A stretch of 46,899 bases of DNA from Rhodothermales bacterium (GTDB taxonomy: Bacteria; Bacteroidota; Rhodothermia; Rhodothermales; Bin80). Positions 9,809 to 18,700 of the stretch are shown piece by piece (positions within the stretch are counted from its first letter, which is position 1; each line of letters opens with the position of its first letter). Under the pieces are notes generated by a model. The model ran no database searches. It was not told the origin of the DNA and was given only the letters and a program-made list of their open reading frames with translations. The translations under genes were made by a program, and so were the position numbers. Location: the NCBI GenBank assembly GCA_028278205.1, contig JANQES010000134.1:1-46899 (forward strand), in the 5' to 3' direction.

Positions 9809-10660
9809 ACTACGTATCCCTTCCAAGGAGCAGGGCAGGCGGACCGGCCCTTCAGGTGAATAACTTCCTCGAAGACGACCTTCTTGTTTTAATCCCTTTC
9901 CTCAGGCAGGGCTAGCGGAGACAATCGGTTTCGTCCCCCTTAACGGCGAGGATGAGGCGTTTTAATCCCTTCCAACCAGCAGGGCTATTTGGACATTGCG
10001 CTCTTGGAGAAAGCGGCGAGCGCGGCACTGAGTTTTAATCCCTTCCAACCATCAGGGCTATTCGGACCTCGACGTGATGCGCGACGTGGCGAACAACCTC
10101 TCTTATTGGTTTTAATCCCTTCCAACCATCAGGGCTATTCGGACAGGCGTGAAGGACTGGCCATGGGGGAGCACCATTGCGTTTTAATCCCTTCCAACCA
10201 TCAGGGCTATTCGGACCGCCGGCGCTATCGACCTCCTTGGGTGACAGGCGAAAGTTTTAATCCCTTCCAACCATCAGGGCTATTCGGACATGCTTTTCTC
10301 TCATCAAATGAAGCGAGGTAAGACCAGTTTTAATCCCTTCCAACCATCAGGGCTATTCGGACAGCGTGGCCTTGATGTCGTCGAAGATACTACCCCGATC
10401 ATGTTTTAATCCCTTCCAACCATCAGGGCTATTCGGACCTGGGTGCTGGACGACAACGGCAGGGGCAGGATCATCTTGTTTTAATCCCTTCCAACCATCA
10501 GGGCTATTCGGACTCGCAGTCTTCACGATTGCGGTAGCAGTCACCTTCGGAACGTTTTAATCCCTTCCAACCATCAGGGCTATTCGGACCTTCGTAAGCA
10601 GTTGGAACAGTCGACGGCGACCTAGTTTTAATCCCTTCCAACCATCAGGGCTATTCGGAC
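9809..10660 (-). CRISPR. CRISPR array, 12 repeats and 11 spacers
   Basis: The 36-bp repeat reads GTTTTAATCCCTTCC...GGGCTATTCGGAC on the plus strand. Nine identical copies start at 10032, 10109, 10181, 10254, 10327, 10403, 10478, 10554 and 10625. The copy at 9959 has two changes, the one at 9886 many, and one at 9809 is barely recognisable but keeps the spacing. Spacers are 35-41 bases. Decay at the left end puts the leader on the right, so transcription runs on the minus strand; there the repeat ends GATTAAAAC, like the 5' crRNA tags of type I and III systems. No cas1, cas2, cas6 or effector gene is in the window; the nearest related gene is the CARF protein at 11512. Confidence 0.95.
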
Positions 10661-10802
10661 TCACCCGCTGGGAGCCCTTGCAGCGCAACGACTTACGGCG
10701 ATTTTTGCAAGGACATATACCCTCACATATGACATGAACTTGTCAATTATGCCTTTTCGTAGCCTCATCGCCCAACCCGGTCGTTGCAGCGCAAGGACTT
10801 AC
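10661..10802 (-). promoter_or_regulatory. CRISPR leader with internal direct repeat
   Basis: The AT-richer stretch beyond the first repeat holds two copies of TTGCAGCGCAAnGACTTAC (10678-10696, 10784-10802; 18 of 19 identical) 106 bases apart. On the minus strand it should hold the array promoter. The next 329 bases (10803-11131) carry no convincing gene or structure. Confidence 0.55.
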
Positions 10803-11131
10803 CCCATTTACATGATTGACTCACTTTAAGCGAAAACCGTAACTACTTGCAGCACAATCGGTTATCGCCAAAATAAGCCCCGGCTGCCACGCGCCGGAAT
10901 TCCACCGCGCAAAACAGGAGTCCGAAGGGTTTATCCACGACGTCAAAGAACACAAGTTCCGAGGCAAGGCGTCAACGGCCTCCGGCGGGAATGCCACGGG
11001 GGTCACTGCCGGGCGCGACACAAACGAGCCCTAACCTAAATACGAAACGGCCCGGCGCTTCGCTTCCACAGATCTCCTCTTCTCTTGCACAAATCTCCTG
11101 TTTACCCCTTTTCAGTCCCAGGAAAGCGCTC

Positions 11132-11515
11132 TCATGTACCGTATCCCCCACCACCCTGCGTCAGGCGCCGAAACCGGCGGACGGCGACAATCCATCCTTT
11201 CTCATCGCGAACAGGGTCGTCGTCGGGATCGGTGCCGGGAATCAGAATATCGGGCCGCCCCCGGACGGCTTCGGCAGCGATCGACGAGACGATGTAATAC
11301 TGACCGGGCTGCGGATCCGGCAACCCGGCGACCTCGGCAAAAGGTGGGGCGACGACGACTTCAACCTGTTCGTTTTCGACTTCTAGAGCATCTACCTGAA
11401 CGTCCGGCGTCACGGCGCGGGCCACGGTGCCCGAAGGCGGAAACGACACGCGCCGCCCGGAGGGAAGCAGCAAGACGATGGTGTGGGGCGTGAGGTTGAC
11501 GAAAGTGGGCTTCAT
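11132..11515 (-). CDS. Small protein coupled to CARF gene, unknown function
   Basis: A 127-residue protein beginning MKPTFVNLTPHTIVLLLPSG. Its start overlaps the stop of the upstream CARF gene in an ATGA junction, so the two are almost certainly co-translated. The middle has PDPQPGQYYIVSSIAAEAV and the end DEKGWIVAVRRFRRL, with short beta-rich segments. I have an impression that NLTPH-type small proteins occur in phages and beside CRISPR accessory genes, but I cannot assign a named family. A role connected with cyclic oligoadenylate signalling, perhaps as a ring nuclease or regulator, is speculation from the neighbour alone. It is the last gene before the CRISPR leader. Confidence 0.7.
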   Translation of the reverse strand: MKPTFVNLTPHTIVLLLPSGRRVSFPPSGTVARAVTPDVQVDALEVENEQVEVVVAPPFAEVAGLPDPQPGQYYIVSSIAAEAVRGRPDILIPGTDPDDDPVRDEKGWIVAVRRFRRLTQGGGGYGT

Positions 11516-12750
11516 GGCAGATAGTCCGGTTCAGGCAGATGTTTGAAAGGCCACCGGGGTTTCAGTTTCTTGTTGTGTCTGATGAGCCGAAGGCCGGGGA
11601 GCGACCGGCGCCAGTAGTACGCGCGCGCGGCCTCCGTGTTGGACGCAGAGATGTCAACAGAGTCCACCTCCAGATGCGTTTGGGCAAAGCGCGTTTGGGC
11701 GATGTGTTTATTAAGCTGGGACATGCTTCTGCTGACGCCATCCTTCGGCCTGTCCCCCACTTCGCGGCTGTAGGTCCATCGTTTCAGCCTCTCGGGGCCT
11801 TTGATTCGGTACGCTTCATTAACCCACTGTCGCTGATCATGCACATCATCCTGGAGCAGGCGTTGGCGCGTGGTCTGTTGTTGCCCGCCTTTGGTGTATT
11901 CGGCCAGCACCAGAAAAGTAGCCAGCTTCCCGGCTGATAGCGTACACTGGTCATCGATCACTTCGTTGAAGCGATTCAGAAACACGAGCCGAGCCGCCAC
12001 GTCGCCCTCGCCCATATGGACTTCCAACCGGGCCGGCACCTGATCTTGCACGTCATAAGGATCCAGGGTTTGCAGCAAATGATGAAACGGTTTGTCGTCA
12101 TACGGTAGTTCATCCATCAAATCTTTCAGGACCACGTACAACCGCGGAAAGGGGACGTTCACCAGATCGATGTCGTACGGCTTTTGGGGCGTCCAGTAAA
12201 AAAAGTCGCGGTCTTGTTCAGCCCGTTCATCGACCAGGACGTGGACCAGGCGGTCTTCGGCGCGTCCATGCACAGACAGCGATGTCATCAAGTGGGCGCT
12301 CATGGTCTTTCGTCCCCCGGCAATCGAGGCAATCAGGGGTGGTTTTCCGGGACGGGTCAGGTCGTAGACCAATCGATAGCAGCGGTTGGCAAAGCGTTTA
12401 TCGTCGTCTCCGTGGCGGATGTCGTCGACCTTCACGCCATGGTCTCGCACGGGGACCTCGAACTGGGGCTGGACCGGGCTCTTTCGCAGCACTTTTTTGA
12501 CGAAGGGGCGCCATCGATCCTTCGTGTTGGGAATGGGACGGTTGTGACGATCACGCAGGCCTTTGACGCCGTGCAACTGCGCTTGCAAATACGCTTCTCC
12601 GTCTGACGTTGTGAGAACGTGGATGCTGGCCGGAAACCAGGTCGGCCGTTCGCCGGCTAAGGCCCAGATGGTCTCGGTGAGGATCTGAGGCGTCCGACCA
12701 ATGGCAACGACGAGGTTATACGGGCGTACAGATTCGACAGGGCGTTCCAT
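11512..12750 (-). CDS. CRISPR-associated CARF protein, NE0113 family (Csm6/ring nuclease-like)
   Basis: A 412-residue protein whose N-terminal half is a CARF-like Rossmann domain: VVAIGRTPQILTETIWAL (14-31) carries the first nucleotide-binding loop and SIAGGRKTMSAHLMTSL (142-158) the second. These match what I know as the NE0113 family of CRISPR-associated proteins, sometimes named Csm6-type ring nucleases, which sense or degrade cyclic oligoadenylate made by type III effectors. The C-terminal half (about 230-412), with the TLSAGKLATFLVLAEY segment, is basic and may be an effector or winged-helix region. I see no HEPN RxxxxH motif that I would rely on. It reads toward the CRISPR array, whose repeat end fits type III, but no cas10 is present here. 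Confidence 0.8.
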   Translation of the reverse strand: MERPVESVRPYNLVVAIGRTPQILTETIWALAGERPTWFPASIHVLTTSDGEAYLQAQLHGVKGLRDRHNRPIPNTKDRWRPFVKKVLRKSPVQPQFEVPVRDHGVKVDDIRHGDDDKRFANRCYRLVYDLTRPGKPPLIASIAGGRKTMSAHLMTSLSVHGRAEDRLVHVLVDERAEQDRDFFYWTPQKPYDIDLVNVPFPRLYVVLKDLMDELPYDDKPFHHLLQTLDPYDVQDQVPARLEVHMGEGDVAARLVFLNRFNEVIDDQCTLSAGKLATFLVLAEYTKGGQQQTTRQRLLQDDVHDQRQWVNEAYRIKGPERLKRWTYSREVGDRPKDGVSRSMSQLNKHIAQTRFAQTHLEVDSVDISASNTEAARAYYWRRSLPGLRLIRHNKKLKPRWPFKHLPEPDYLP

Positions 12751-12822
12751 AAGTCTAGTAAATTAATAAGGTTGAAGAGGGCATATCGTCAGGTCTACGA
12801 TTTCAGCATCCGTTCGACTTCT

Positions 12823-12860
12823 TTCGTGGAATTCCACGAATCTACCTTGCATTCCACGTA
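12823..12860 (+). promoter_or_regulatory. Palindromic operator candidate before RiPP precursor
   Basis: TTCGTGGAATTCCACGAA (12823-12840) is a perfect 18-bp palindrome, and the half-site ATTCCACG recurs at 12851-12858. It lies 120 bases upstream of the precursor gene. A GAGCCC/GGGCTC hairpin at about 12909-12929 comes between. Binding by a dimeric regulator is inferred. Confidence 0.45.
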
Positions 12861-12962
12861 TCCTTTCTCAGGCGATTGCACGGCGTATTACGGCCTGCTC
12901 AAATCCTTGAGCCCAGGGCCTTCGGGCTCTGGTATTACGAACCTGATACTGGTGATTCAACG

Positions 12963-13145
12963 ATGAAAACGCTTGAACTCAAGAGCCCGGCAACGGGCCG
13001 TTCATTCACTAAAGAACACGTCCGGAACGCGCATAGCAAGGGAGCGATGGCGCCGCCGCTCTACGAGAGCTGGGGGGATCTTCCACACGAAGACGGGCCG
13101 GTTCTGAAGACCGAACCCTGCATCCCCTGCTGTACGATCCTCTAA
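12963..13145 (+). CDS. YcaO-associated RiPP precursor peptide
   Basis: A 60-residue peptide with a charged, leader-like N-terminal part (MKTLELKSPATGRSFTKEHV...), a Pro-rich middle, and a tail CIPCCTIL with three Cys and one Thr among its last eight residues. The gene is immediately followed by a hairpin and then by a leader-binding E1-like protein and a YcaO cyclodehydratase, the standard order of an azoline-forming (TOMM) cluster. Cys53, Cys56, Cys57 and Thr58 are the natural cyclisation targets; no flavin dehydrogenase gene is nearby, so thiazolines rather than thiazoles, or another YcaO chemistry, are possible. An in-frame upstream ATG (12876) is disfavoured since the leader-like sequence starts at 12963. 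I know of no described relative. Confidence 0.75.
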   Translation: MKTLELKSPATGRSFTKEHVRNAHSKGAMAPPLYESWGDLPHEDGPVLKTEPCIPCCTIL

Positions 13146-13161
13146 CCTGGGTGAACATCCC

Positions 13162-13199
13162 GGCGGGGTAGCCAGAAGGTAGGGCTACCCCGCCCTTTT
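13162..13199 (+). terminator. Attenuator-like hairpin between precursor and enzymes
   Basis: GGCGGGGTAGCC (13162-13173) pairs perfectly with GGCTACCCCGCC (13183-13194) over a 9-base loop, followed by CTTTTC. Placed between precursor and enzyme genes, a partial terminator would give excess precursor mRNA, as in many RiPP operons. Confidence 0.8.
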
Positions 13200-13238
13200 C
13201 ACAAACGAAGGATATTGATCACAAAACGATGCACTACG

Positions 13239-14231
13239 ATGACACAAGATCATAAAACACACACCGGCAAGCGCTACGCCGTCAGTCCTCGCTACCAGAC
13301 CGCCTTCGTCGATCCGGATACCGTATTCATGATCGATGAGCACGGCTACATGGCTTTGCAAGGCAAGGATGTCGTGGCCGTCCTCCGGTGTTTGCAGCAA
13401 GCGCCCTGCACGGTCGAAGCGGTTGCTGAGCAGGTGGCGGACGTGCTCTCGGCTGATGCAGCGCGTGCCTTCCTGGCGAAGCTCATCGAGGACGGATACG
13501 TGCTGGAGCACCATGACGACATCGATAACCAGGAGTCGGCTTACTGGCATGCTCAGGGGATCGATCCCCGGCAGGCTGCCGACCGGCTCCGGCAGGCGCG
13601 GGTGGCCCTTCAGGTCTTCGGCCCTATCGATGGGAGCCCGCTCGCGCGACGGCTTCATCAGATGAACATAGAGGTAATCAACCCTGAAACAGAGAACACG
13701 CCGGCTGACCTGACGCTCGTCTGCACGGACGACTATCTGCGCGACGCAGTGCAGATCTTCAACCGGCAGGCCTGGGCGACTGGGCACCGCTGGATGCTTT
13801 GTAAACCGGTCGGCGCGACGCCCTGGCTGGGTCCGCTCATCGTGCCGGGCCGGACGGCCTGCGCCGCGTGCATGGCAGCGCAACTCCAGGCCAACCGGCG
13901 CGCGGAGGCCTTTTTACGCCAGACGCAGGGCCGCACCAGGCCCATCGTTGCGTCGGTGGCGCAGTTGCCCGGCACGGTAGCGCTGGCGTTCGACCTGGCC
14001 GCGCTCGAAGTGGCCCAGGGGCTCGCGCGCGAGGCCTATGATCGGCTGGGAAACACCATCCTGACTCTTGACCTTCCTGAATTCAACCTTGAAAAACATC
14101 ATGTTAGACGTTTATCTCGATGCCCCGTGTGTGGGCTCCAAGAAACCGGAAGCCTTTCGGCTTCGATCCCGAATGAAGATCGTCACCGCCGACGGCGAGC
14201 ACCGCACGCTGGCGCCGGACGCCGCGTTTGA
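13239..14231 (+). CDS. TOMM leader-binding E1/ocin-ThiF-like protein
   Basis: A 330-residue protein of the leader-binding, E1-like partner type (cyclodehydratase C protein) that presents the precursor to YcaO. The N-terminal region (about 10-95) should be the RiPP recognition element; the rest is a degenerate ThiF-like fold. Two Cys pairs, CAAC (within RTACAACMAA) and CPVC (RCPVCG), would hold a structural zinc. The start is uncertain: the ATG at 13239 is used, but a TTG at 13215 near AAGGAT is possible. The last 35 residues (about 14127-14231) turn Arg-rich and unlike the family just where the other frame begins to look like a YcaO N-terminus, so the natural end is probably near CPVCG. Confidence 0.8.
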   Translation: MTQDHKTHTGKRYAVSPRYQTAFVDPDTVFMIDEHGYMALQGKDVVAVLRCLQQAPCTVEAVAEQVADVLSADAARAFLAKLIEDGYVLEHHDDIDNQESAYWHAQGIDPRQAADRLRQARVALQVFGPIDGSPLARRLHQMNIEVINPETENTPADLTLVCTDDYLRDAVQIFNRQAWATGHRWMLCKPVGATPWLGPLIVPGRTACAACMAAQLQANRRAEAFLRQTQGRTRPIVASVAQLPGTVALAFDLAALEVAQGLAREAYDRLGNTILTLDLPEFNLEKHHVRRLSRCPVCGLQETGSLSASIPNEDRHRRRRAPHAGAGRRV

Positions 14232-15522
14232 TCGATTCAAACATCTCATCGATCGGTACACCGGCGTGTTGCGCCACCTGCAGCGACTGCCGACGCCGCC
14301 GGGCGGGCTCTTGCATACCTATCAGGTCCAGCATTCGCTCGTGTCGGTCTTCGACGCGCTCGACAAGCTGCGGGCGAACGAGCAGGCCGGCAGCGCCGGT
14401 AAAGGGATGACCGATATCCAGGCAAAAATGAGCGCTGTAGGCGAGGGACTCGAACGCTACAGTGCCGTCTGGCAGGGGTATGAGTACGTGGTCTGGGCCT
14501 CGTACAACGAGTTGAAGGACGAAGCCCTCCACCCCGCTTCGTTGCTCGGCTTCAGCGCGCGTCAGTATGCGACGCGGGCGGCCTGGAACACGGCCTGCCC
14601 CAGCCCGATGCTACACGTCCCCGAGCCGTTCGACGACGGTGAAGTCATCGCCTGGGTGCCGGTCTGGTCGCTGACCCAGCAGCGGTACCGATATATCCCG
14701 GCCCGCTACGGTTTCTTCGGCTATCCCGACGACGGCACGCTCTTCTGCCGGGCCGACTCGAACGGCACCGCCGCCGCTGTTACGCTGGAGGAAGCCATCC
14801 TCCAGGGTCTCTACGAACTCATCGAACGCGACGCCGTCTCGATCTGGTTCTACAACCACCTGCGCCGTCCGGGTGTGGACTTGGCGCGCTTCGACACGCC
14901 GTACTTCACCGACCTGAAGCAGTACTATGCCGGGGTGCTGCACCGGGACCTGCACGTCCTGGACGTCACCTCGGACCTGGGCATCCCCTGTTTCGTCGCG
15001 GTCTCACGGCGTACGGACCGGAAGCCGGAGGATATCATCAAAGGCTACGGCTGTCACCACGACCCGGTCATCGCCATCGGCAGGGCGTTGACGGAACTCA
15101 ACCAGGTGCTAAACAACGTGCTGGAAGAGACCGCCGACGGCGCTACGCGCTATCGCATCCGGGATCCGCTGGGCCTGGGATGGCTGCGGACAGCGACGAT
15201 GGCGGAGCATCCCTACCTGACGCCGGATCCGGAGCAGTCGCTGAAGAGGCGCGATGACTATCCGGCGCCAGCCACAGACGACATCCTAGACGACGTCTGG
15301 GCGTGTGTCCGGCGGGCGCAGGCGGAGAACATCGAAGTCTACGTGCTCAACCTGACGCGCGCGGAGATCGGGATGCCGGTGGTGAAAGTGATAGCCCCAG
15401 GCCTGGTACACTTCTGGCGCCGCCTCGGCTTCCGCCGCCTCTACGACGTACCCGTGAAAATGGGATGGCGCCAGACCGCAAGCCGGGAAGAGGACTTGAA
15501 TCCGTGGTCTATCGTGGACTGA
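14101..15522 (+). CDS. YcaO-domain cyclodehydratase (SagD-like)
   Basis: A 473-residue YcaO protein, which uses ATP to activate a peptide amide and cyclise Cys, Ser or Thr. Family landmarks are the early DGEHRTLAPDAAFDRFKHL, the ATP-binding Glu motif SAVGEGLERYS, and AILQGLYELIERDAVSIW. The C-terminus is LNPWSIVD rather than the Pro-rich end of many TOMM YcaO proteins. Start choices are ATG 14101 (used), TTG 14068 and ATG 14173; all overlap the upstream gene in another frame. The join resembles a C-D fusion split by a frameshift near 14130-14160. It acts with the leader-binding protein on the precursor at 12963. No transporter is in this cluster; the exporters at 772-7173 are the nearest. Confidence 0.88.
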   Translation: MLDVYLDAPCVGSKKPEAFRLRSRMKIVTADGEHRTLAPDAAFDRFKHLIDRYTGVLRHLQRLPTPPGGLLHTYQVQHSLVSVFDALDKLRANEQAGSAGKGMTDIQAKMSAVGEGLERYSAVWQGYEYVVWASYNELKDEALHPASLLGFSARQYATRAAWNTACPSPMLHVPEPFDDGEVIAWVPVWSLTQQRYRYIPARYGFFGYPDDGTLFCRADSNGTAAAVTLEEAILQGLYELIERDAVSIWFYNHLRRPGVDLARFDTPYFTDLKQYYAGVLHRDLHVLDVTSDLGIPCFVAVSRRTDRKPEDIIKGYGCHHDPVIAIGRALTELNQVLNNVLEETADGATRYRIRDPLGLGWLRTATMAEHPYLTPDPEQSLKRRDDYPAPATDDILDDVWACVRRAQAENIEVYVLNLTRAEIGMPVVKVIAPGLVHFWRRLGFRRLYDVPVKMGWRQTASREEDLNPWSIVD

Positions 15523-15739
15523 GTTTGTGGGGATGCGGGAGCCTTATGGCAGGGCTGTTAAACGCTTGGTGTGAATTAAAATGTAAAAGAGCATAAGGGA
15601 GGAGAATCTTTGATCTCATCAACACATCCAAGAGCACCACCGGATTTTTTTACTATCTGCCACCTGCTATCCGCCATCATTCCTTCGGTCGCGCGCATTT
15701 TGTAACATATACACATTCTACAACGAACGTCCCAGGTTC

Positions 15740-18700
15740 ATGCTCAGGATTCTACGCATCTTTCTGTGCGGCTTGATGGGGCTTCTGATCGGCGCGGCGG
15801 GGCTCCGGGCTCAGCCGTCCCCAGGGCTCTCTTTTGATCGCCTCACGGCGCAGGACGGCCTTCCGTCTGCCGCCGTGACGAGCCTGGGGCAGGGGCGCGA
15901 TGGGTTCCTGTGGGTGGGCACGCTCGATGGGATGGGGCGCTACGACGGGTACGACATCAAGGCGTTTCGTCATGATGCGGGGGATTCGACGACCCTTTCG
16001 GACAACTACCTCAACATCCGCGCGCTCTATGAAGATCAGACCGGGCGGCGCTGGATCGGCACGCGGCTGGGGCTGAACGGCTTCGATCCCGCCACCGAAC
16101 AGATGCGACGGTACCGGCACGATCCGGCGGACGACCGCAGCCTGAGCCACGACAACGTCCTGGCTATCCATCAAACCCGGCGCGGCGTGCTGTGGATCGG
16201 CACGGAGGAAGGACTCAACCAGTTCGATCCGGCCACCGATGGGTTTGCGCGCTATCGCCATGATCCCCAGGATCCTGCCTCTCTGAGCGCGGACGGCGTG
16301 ACGGCTCTGGCAGAAGATCAGGCCGGGCGGCTCTGGGTGGGCACGCGGCATGGGCTCAACCGATATGATCCGGACGAGGGCCGGTTCACACGGTATTACC
16401 GTGACACAGATATGCTGCCGGGGCTCACCGACGACGACGTGTTCGCCTTACACGTAGACCGGGCGGGCTTCCTCTGGGTGGGCACCTGGGGCGGCGGCCT
16501 CTTCCGGATAAACCTGACGACGGAGCACGTCACCGCGTATCCGCACGTTCCGGACGATCCCCGCTCGCTGCCGCACAACATCGTCACGGTCATTACAGAG
16601 GATCGGCGCGGCGCGATCTGGGTGGGCACCTGGGGCGGCGGCCTCGCCCGGCTCGCCCCCCAGACAGGAGCCTTCGAACGGTATGCGTACGATCTCGACG
16701 ACGAGCGGGGCCTGGCCGACAACCGGGTCACGGCTATCCTGGAAGATCGAACGGGGGTGCTCTGGGTAGGGACCTACGACGGGCTCAACCGCAGCCTCGT
16801 CCATCGTCCTTTTCACACCTACACCTATCAACCCTACCATCAGGCCGGCCTGAGCCATCCGAAAGCCAGCCAGGTTTACGCCGGCCAGGATGGCGCGTTG
16901 TGGATCGGGACGCTCGGCGGCGGCTTGAACCGGGTAGACCGGGCCACCGGCGCGGTGACGGTCTACCGCCACGATCCCCGCGATCCCAACAGCCTGAGCC
17001 ACGACGAGGTGACGGCCCTCTGGGAAGACGACGACGGCGCGCTCTGGGCGGCAACCCTCGGCGGCGGCCTCAACCGGCTGAACCCGGTCACCGGCGCCTT
17101 CACCCACTATCAGCACGATCCCACCGATCCTGCAAACCGGGGTCGGGATCGCATCTACGCCGCTTACCAGGATACCGACGACAGGGTGTGGATCGCCACG
17201 GTCTTTCAGGGCCTGGCCGCCTTCGATCCGGCGACGGAGCGCTACCAGTACTACACACACGATCCCGCGGACCCACAGAGCCTGAGCGCCGACATGGTCT
17301 GGCCGCTGTTTGAGGACGCCGACGGGGCGCTCTGGATCGGCACCATCGGCGGCGGCCTCAACCGGCTGGACCGGGCCACCGGCGTCTTCACCCGCTATCA
17401 GCACGATCCCGAGGACCCCCATAGCCTCAGCGGAGACCGCGTCGTGACCATCACGGAGGATGCCGGCGGCGCGCTCTGGATCGGCACGATGGGCGAGGGC
17501 GTCAACCAGTTCGACCGGGCTACCGGGCGCTTTCGGGCCTACACGATGGCAGACGGCCTGCCCCACAACGACGTCGCCTGCATCCTGCCCGACCATCGCG
17601 GGCACCTCTGGATCGGCACCGTCGGCGGCCTGGCCCGGTTCGATCCACACCTGGAGCAGTTCACGCGGTTCGGAACGGCAGACGGGTTGCCGGATGCCGA
17701 CTTTTATTTCAACGCCTGCGACCGGACGCCCCGGGGAGAACTGGTCTTCGGCACCATGCAGGGAGCGGTGCTTTTTCATCCCGACAGCCTGCAAGGGGTC
17801 TTCCATCCACCCGCCGTAGCCCTTACCGGCTTCGACGTGTTCAACCAGCCCGCCCGGCTCGACTCCGCCATCACCCACGCGCGCCTGATCGAACGGCCCC
17901 ACGACCAGCATTTCGTGGCCTTCCACTATGCCGCGCTCGACTTCCGCGCGCCGTCGCAGCATCAGTATACCTACAAACTGGAAGGGCTCGACACCGACTG
18001 GGTGGTGTCGGGCGCGCGGCGCTATGCCAGCTATCCCAACCTCGCGCCGGGGCGCTACGTCTTCCGCGTCCGCACCCTGGACAACCAGGGCAATCGGGGA
18101 GCGCCGGAGGCCTCGGTGCGGTTGGTCATCTTGCCGGCGTGGTGGCAGACCGGCTGGGCCTACCTGCTCTACGCCCTGGGCTTTGTGTTGCTCGTGGTGG
18201 GCTTCATCCGGTGGCGCGCAGGCCGCCTCCGACGGCAACATCTGGAAGAACATGCGCGCCGCATGGCAGCCCTCGATAAAGCGAAATCGCGCTTCTTTTC
18301 CAACATCAGCCACGAATTCCGAACCCCGCTGACGCTGATTCTCGGACCGATCAAGAGCGCTCTGGCCGACGAGTACGGCCCGTTATCCGAACCGCTGCGC
18401 GCCCAGCATGCGATGATGCTGCGCAACGGCGAGCGCCTGCGACGGCTGATCAACCAGATCCTGGATCTGGCCCGGCTTGAGGCCGAGCAAACCCACCTGG
18501 CCGCTCGCCGGCAAGACCTGGCGCACTTCGTCGAAAAGACAACCCTCGCCTTCGTGCCGCTGGCCGAACGCTATCACCTCAAGCTGACCTGCGACGCCGA
18601 GGGGCCGTGCTGGATTTACTTCGACGCCGACGCGTTGGAAAAGGTGCTCACGAATCTGCTCTCCAACGCGTTGAAATTCACCCCGGCAGCGGGGCAGGTG

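Noticed and set aside
9989..10560. ORFs with FNPFQPSGLFG repeats
   Set aside because: They are translations of the CRISPR repeat, not proteins.
10803..11131. Small ORFs of 60-66 codons on the minus strand and a 131-codon ORF on the plus strand
   Set aside because: No ribosome sites, domains or consistent codon pattern; the plus ORF is mostly a shadow of the gene at 11132-11515.
12963..13145. RiPP precursor as a substrate of the C39 exporter at 2120
   Set aside because: There is no Gly-Gly-type cleavage site and no similarity to the KTNVKAG leaders; kept only as a weak possibility.
15611..15706. Short TTG-started ORF after a GGAGGAG site, downstream of the YcaO gene
   Set aside because: Only about 31 codons, no similarity to the micro-peptides and no second copy to support it.
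16448..18313. 621-residue minus-strand ORF inside the HTCS gene
   Set aside because: Antisense shadow of the propeller repeats.
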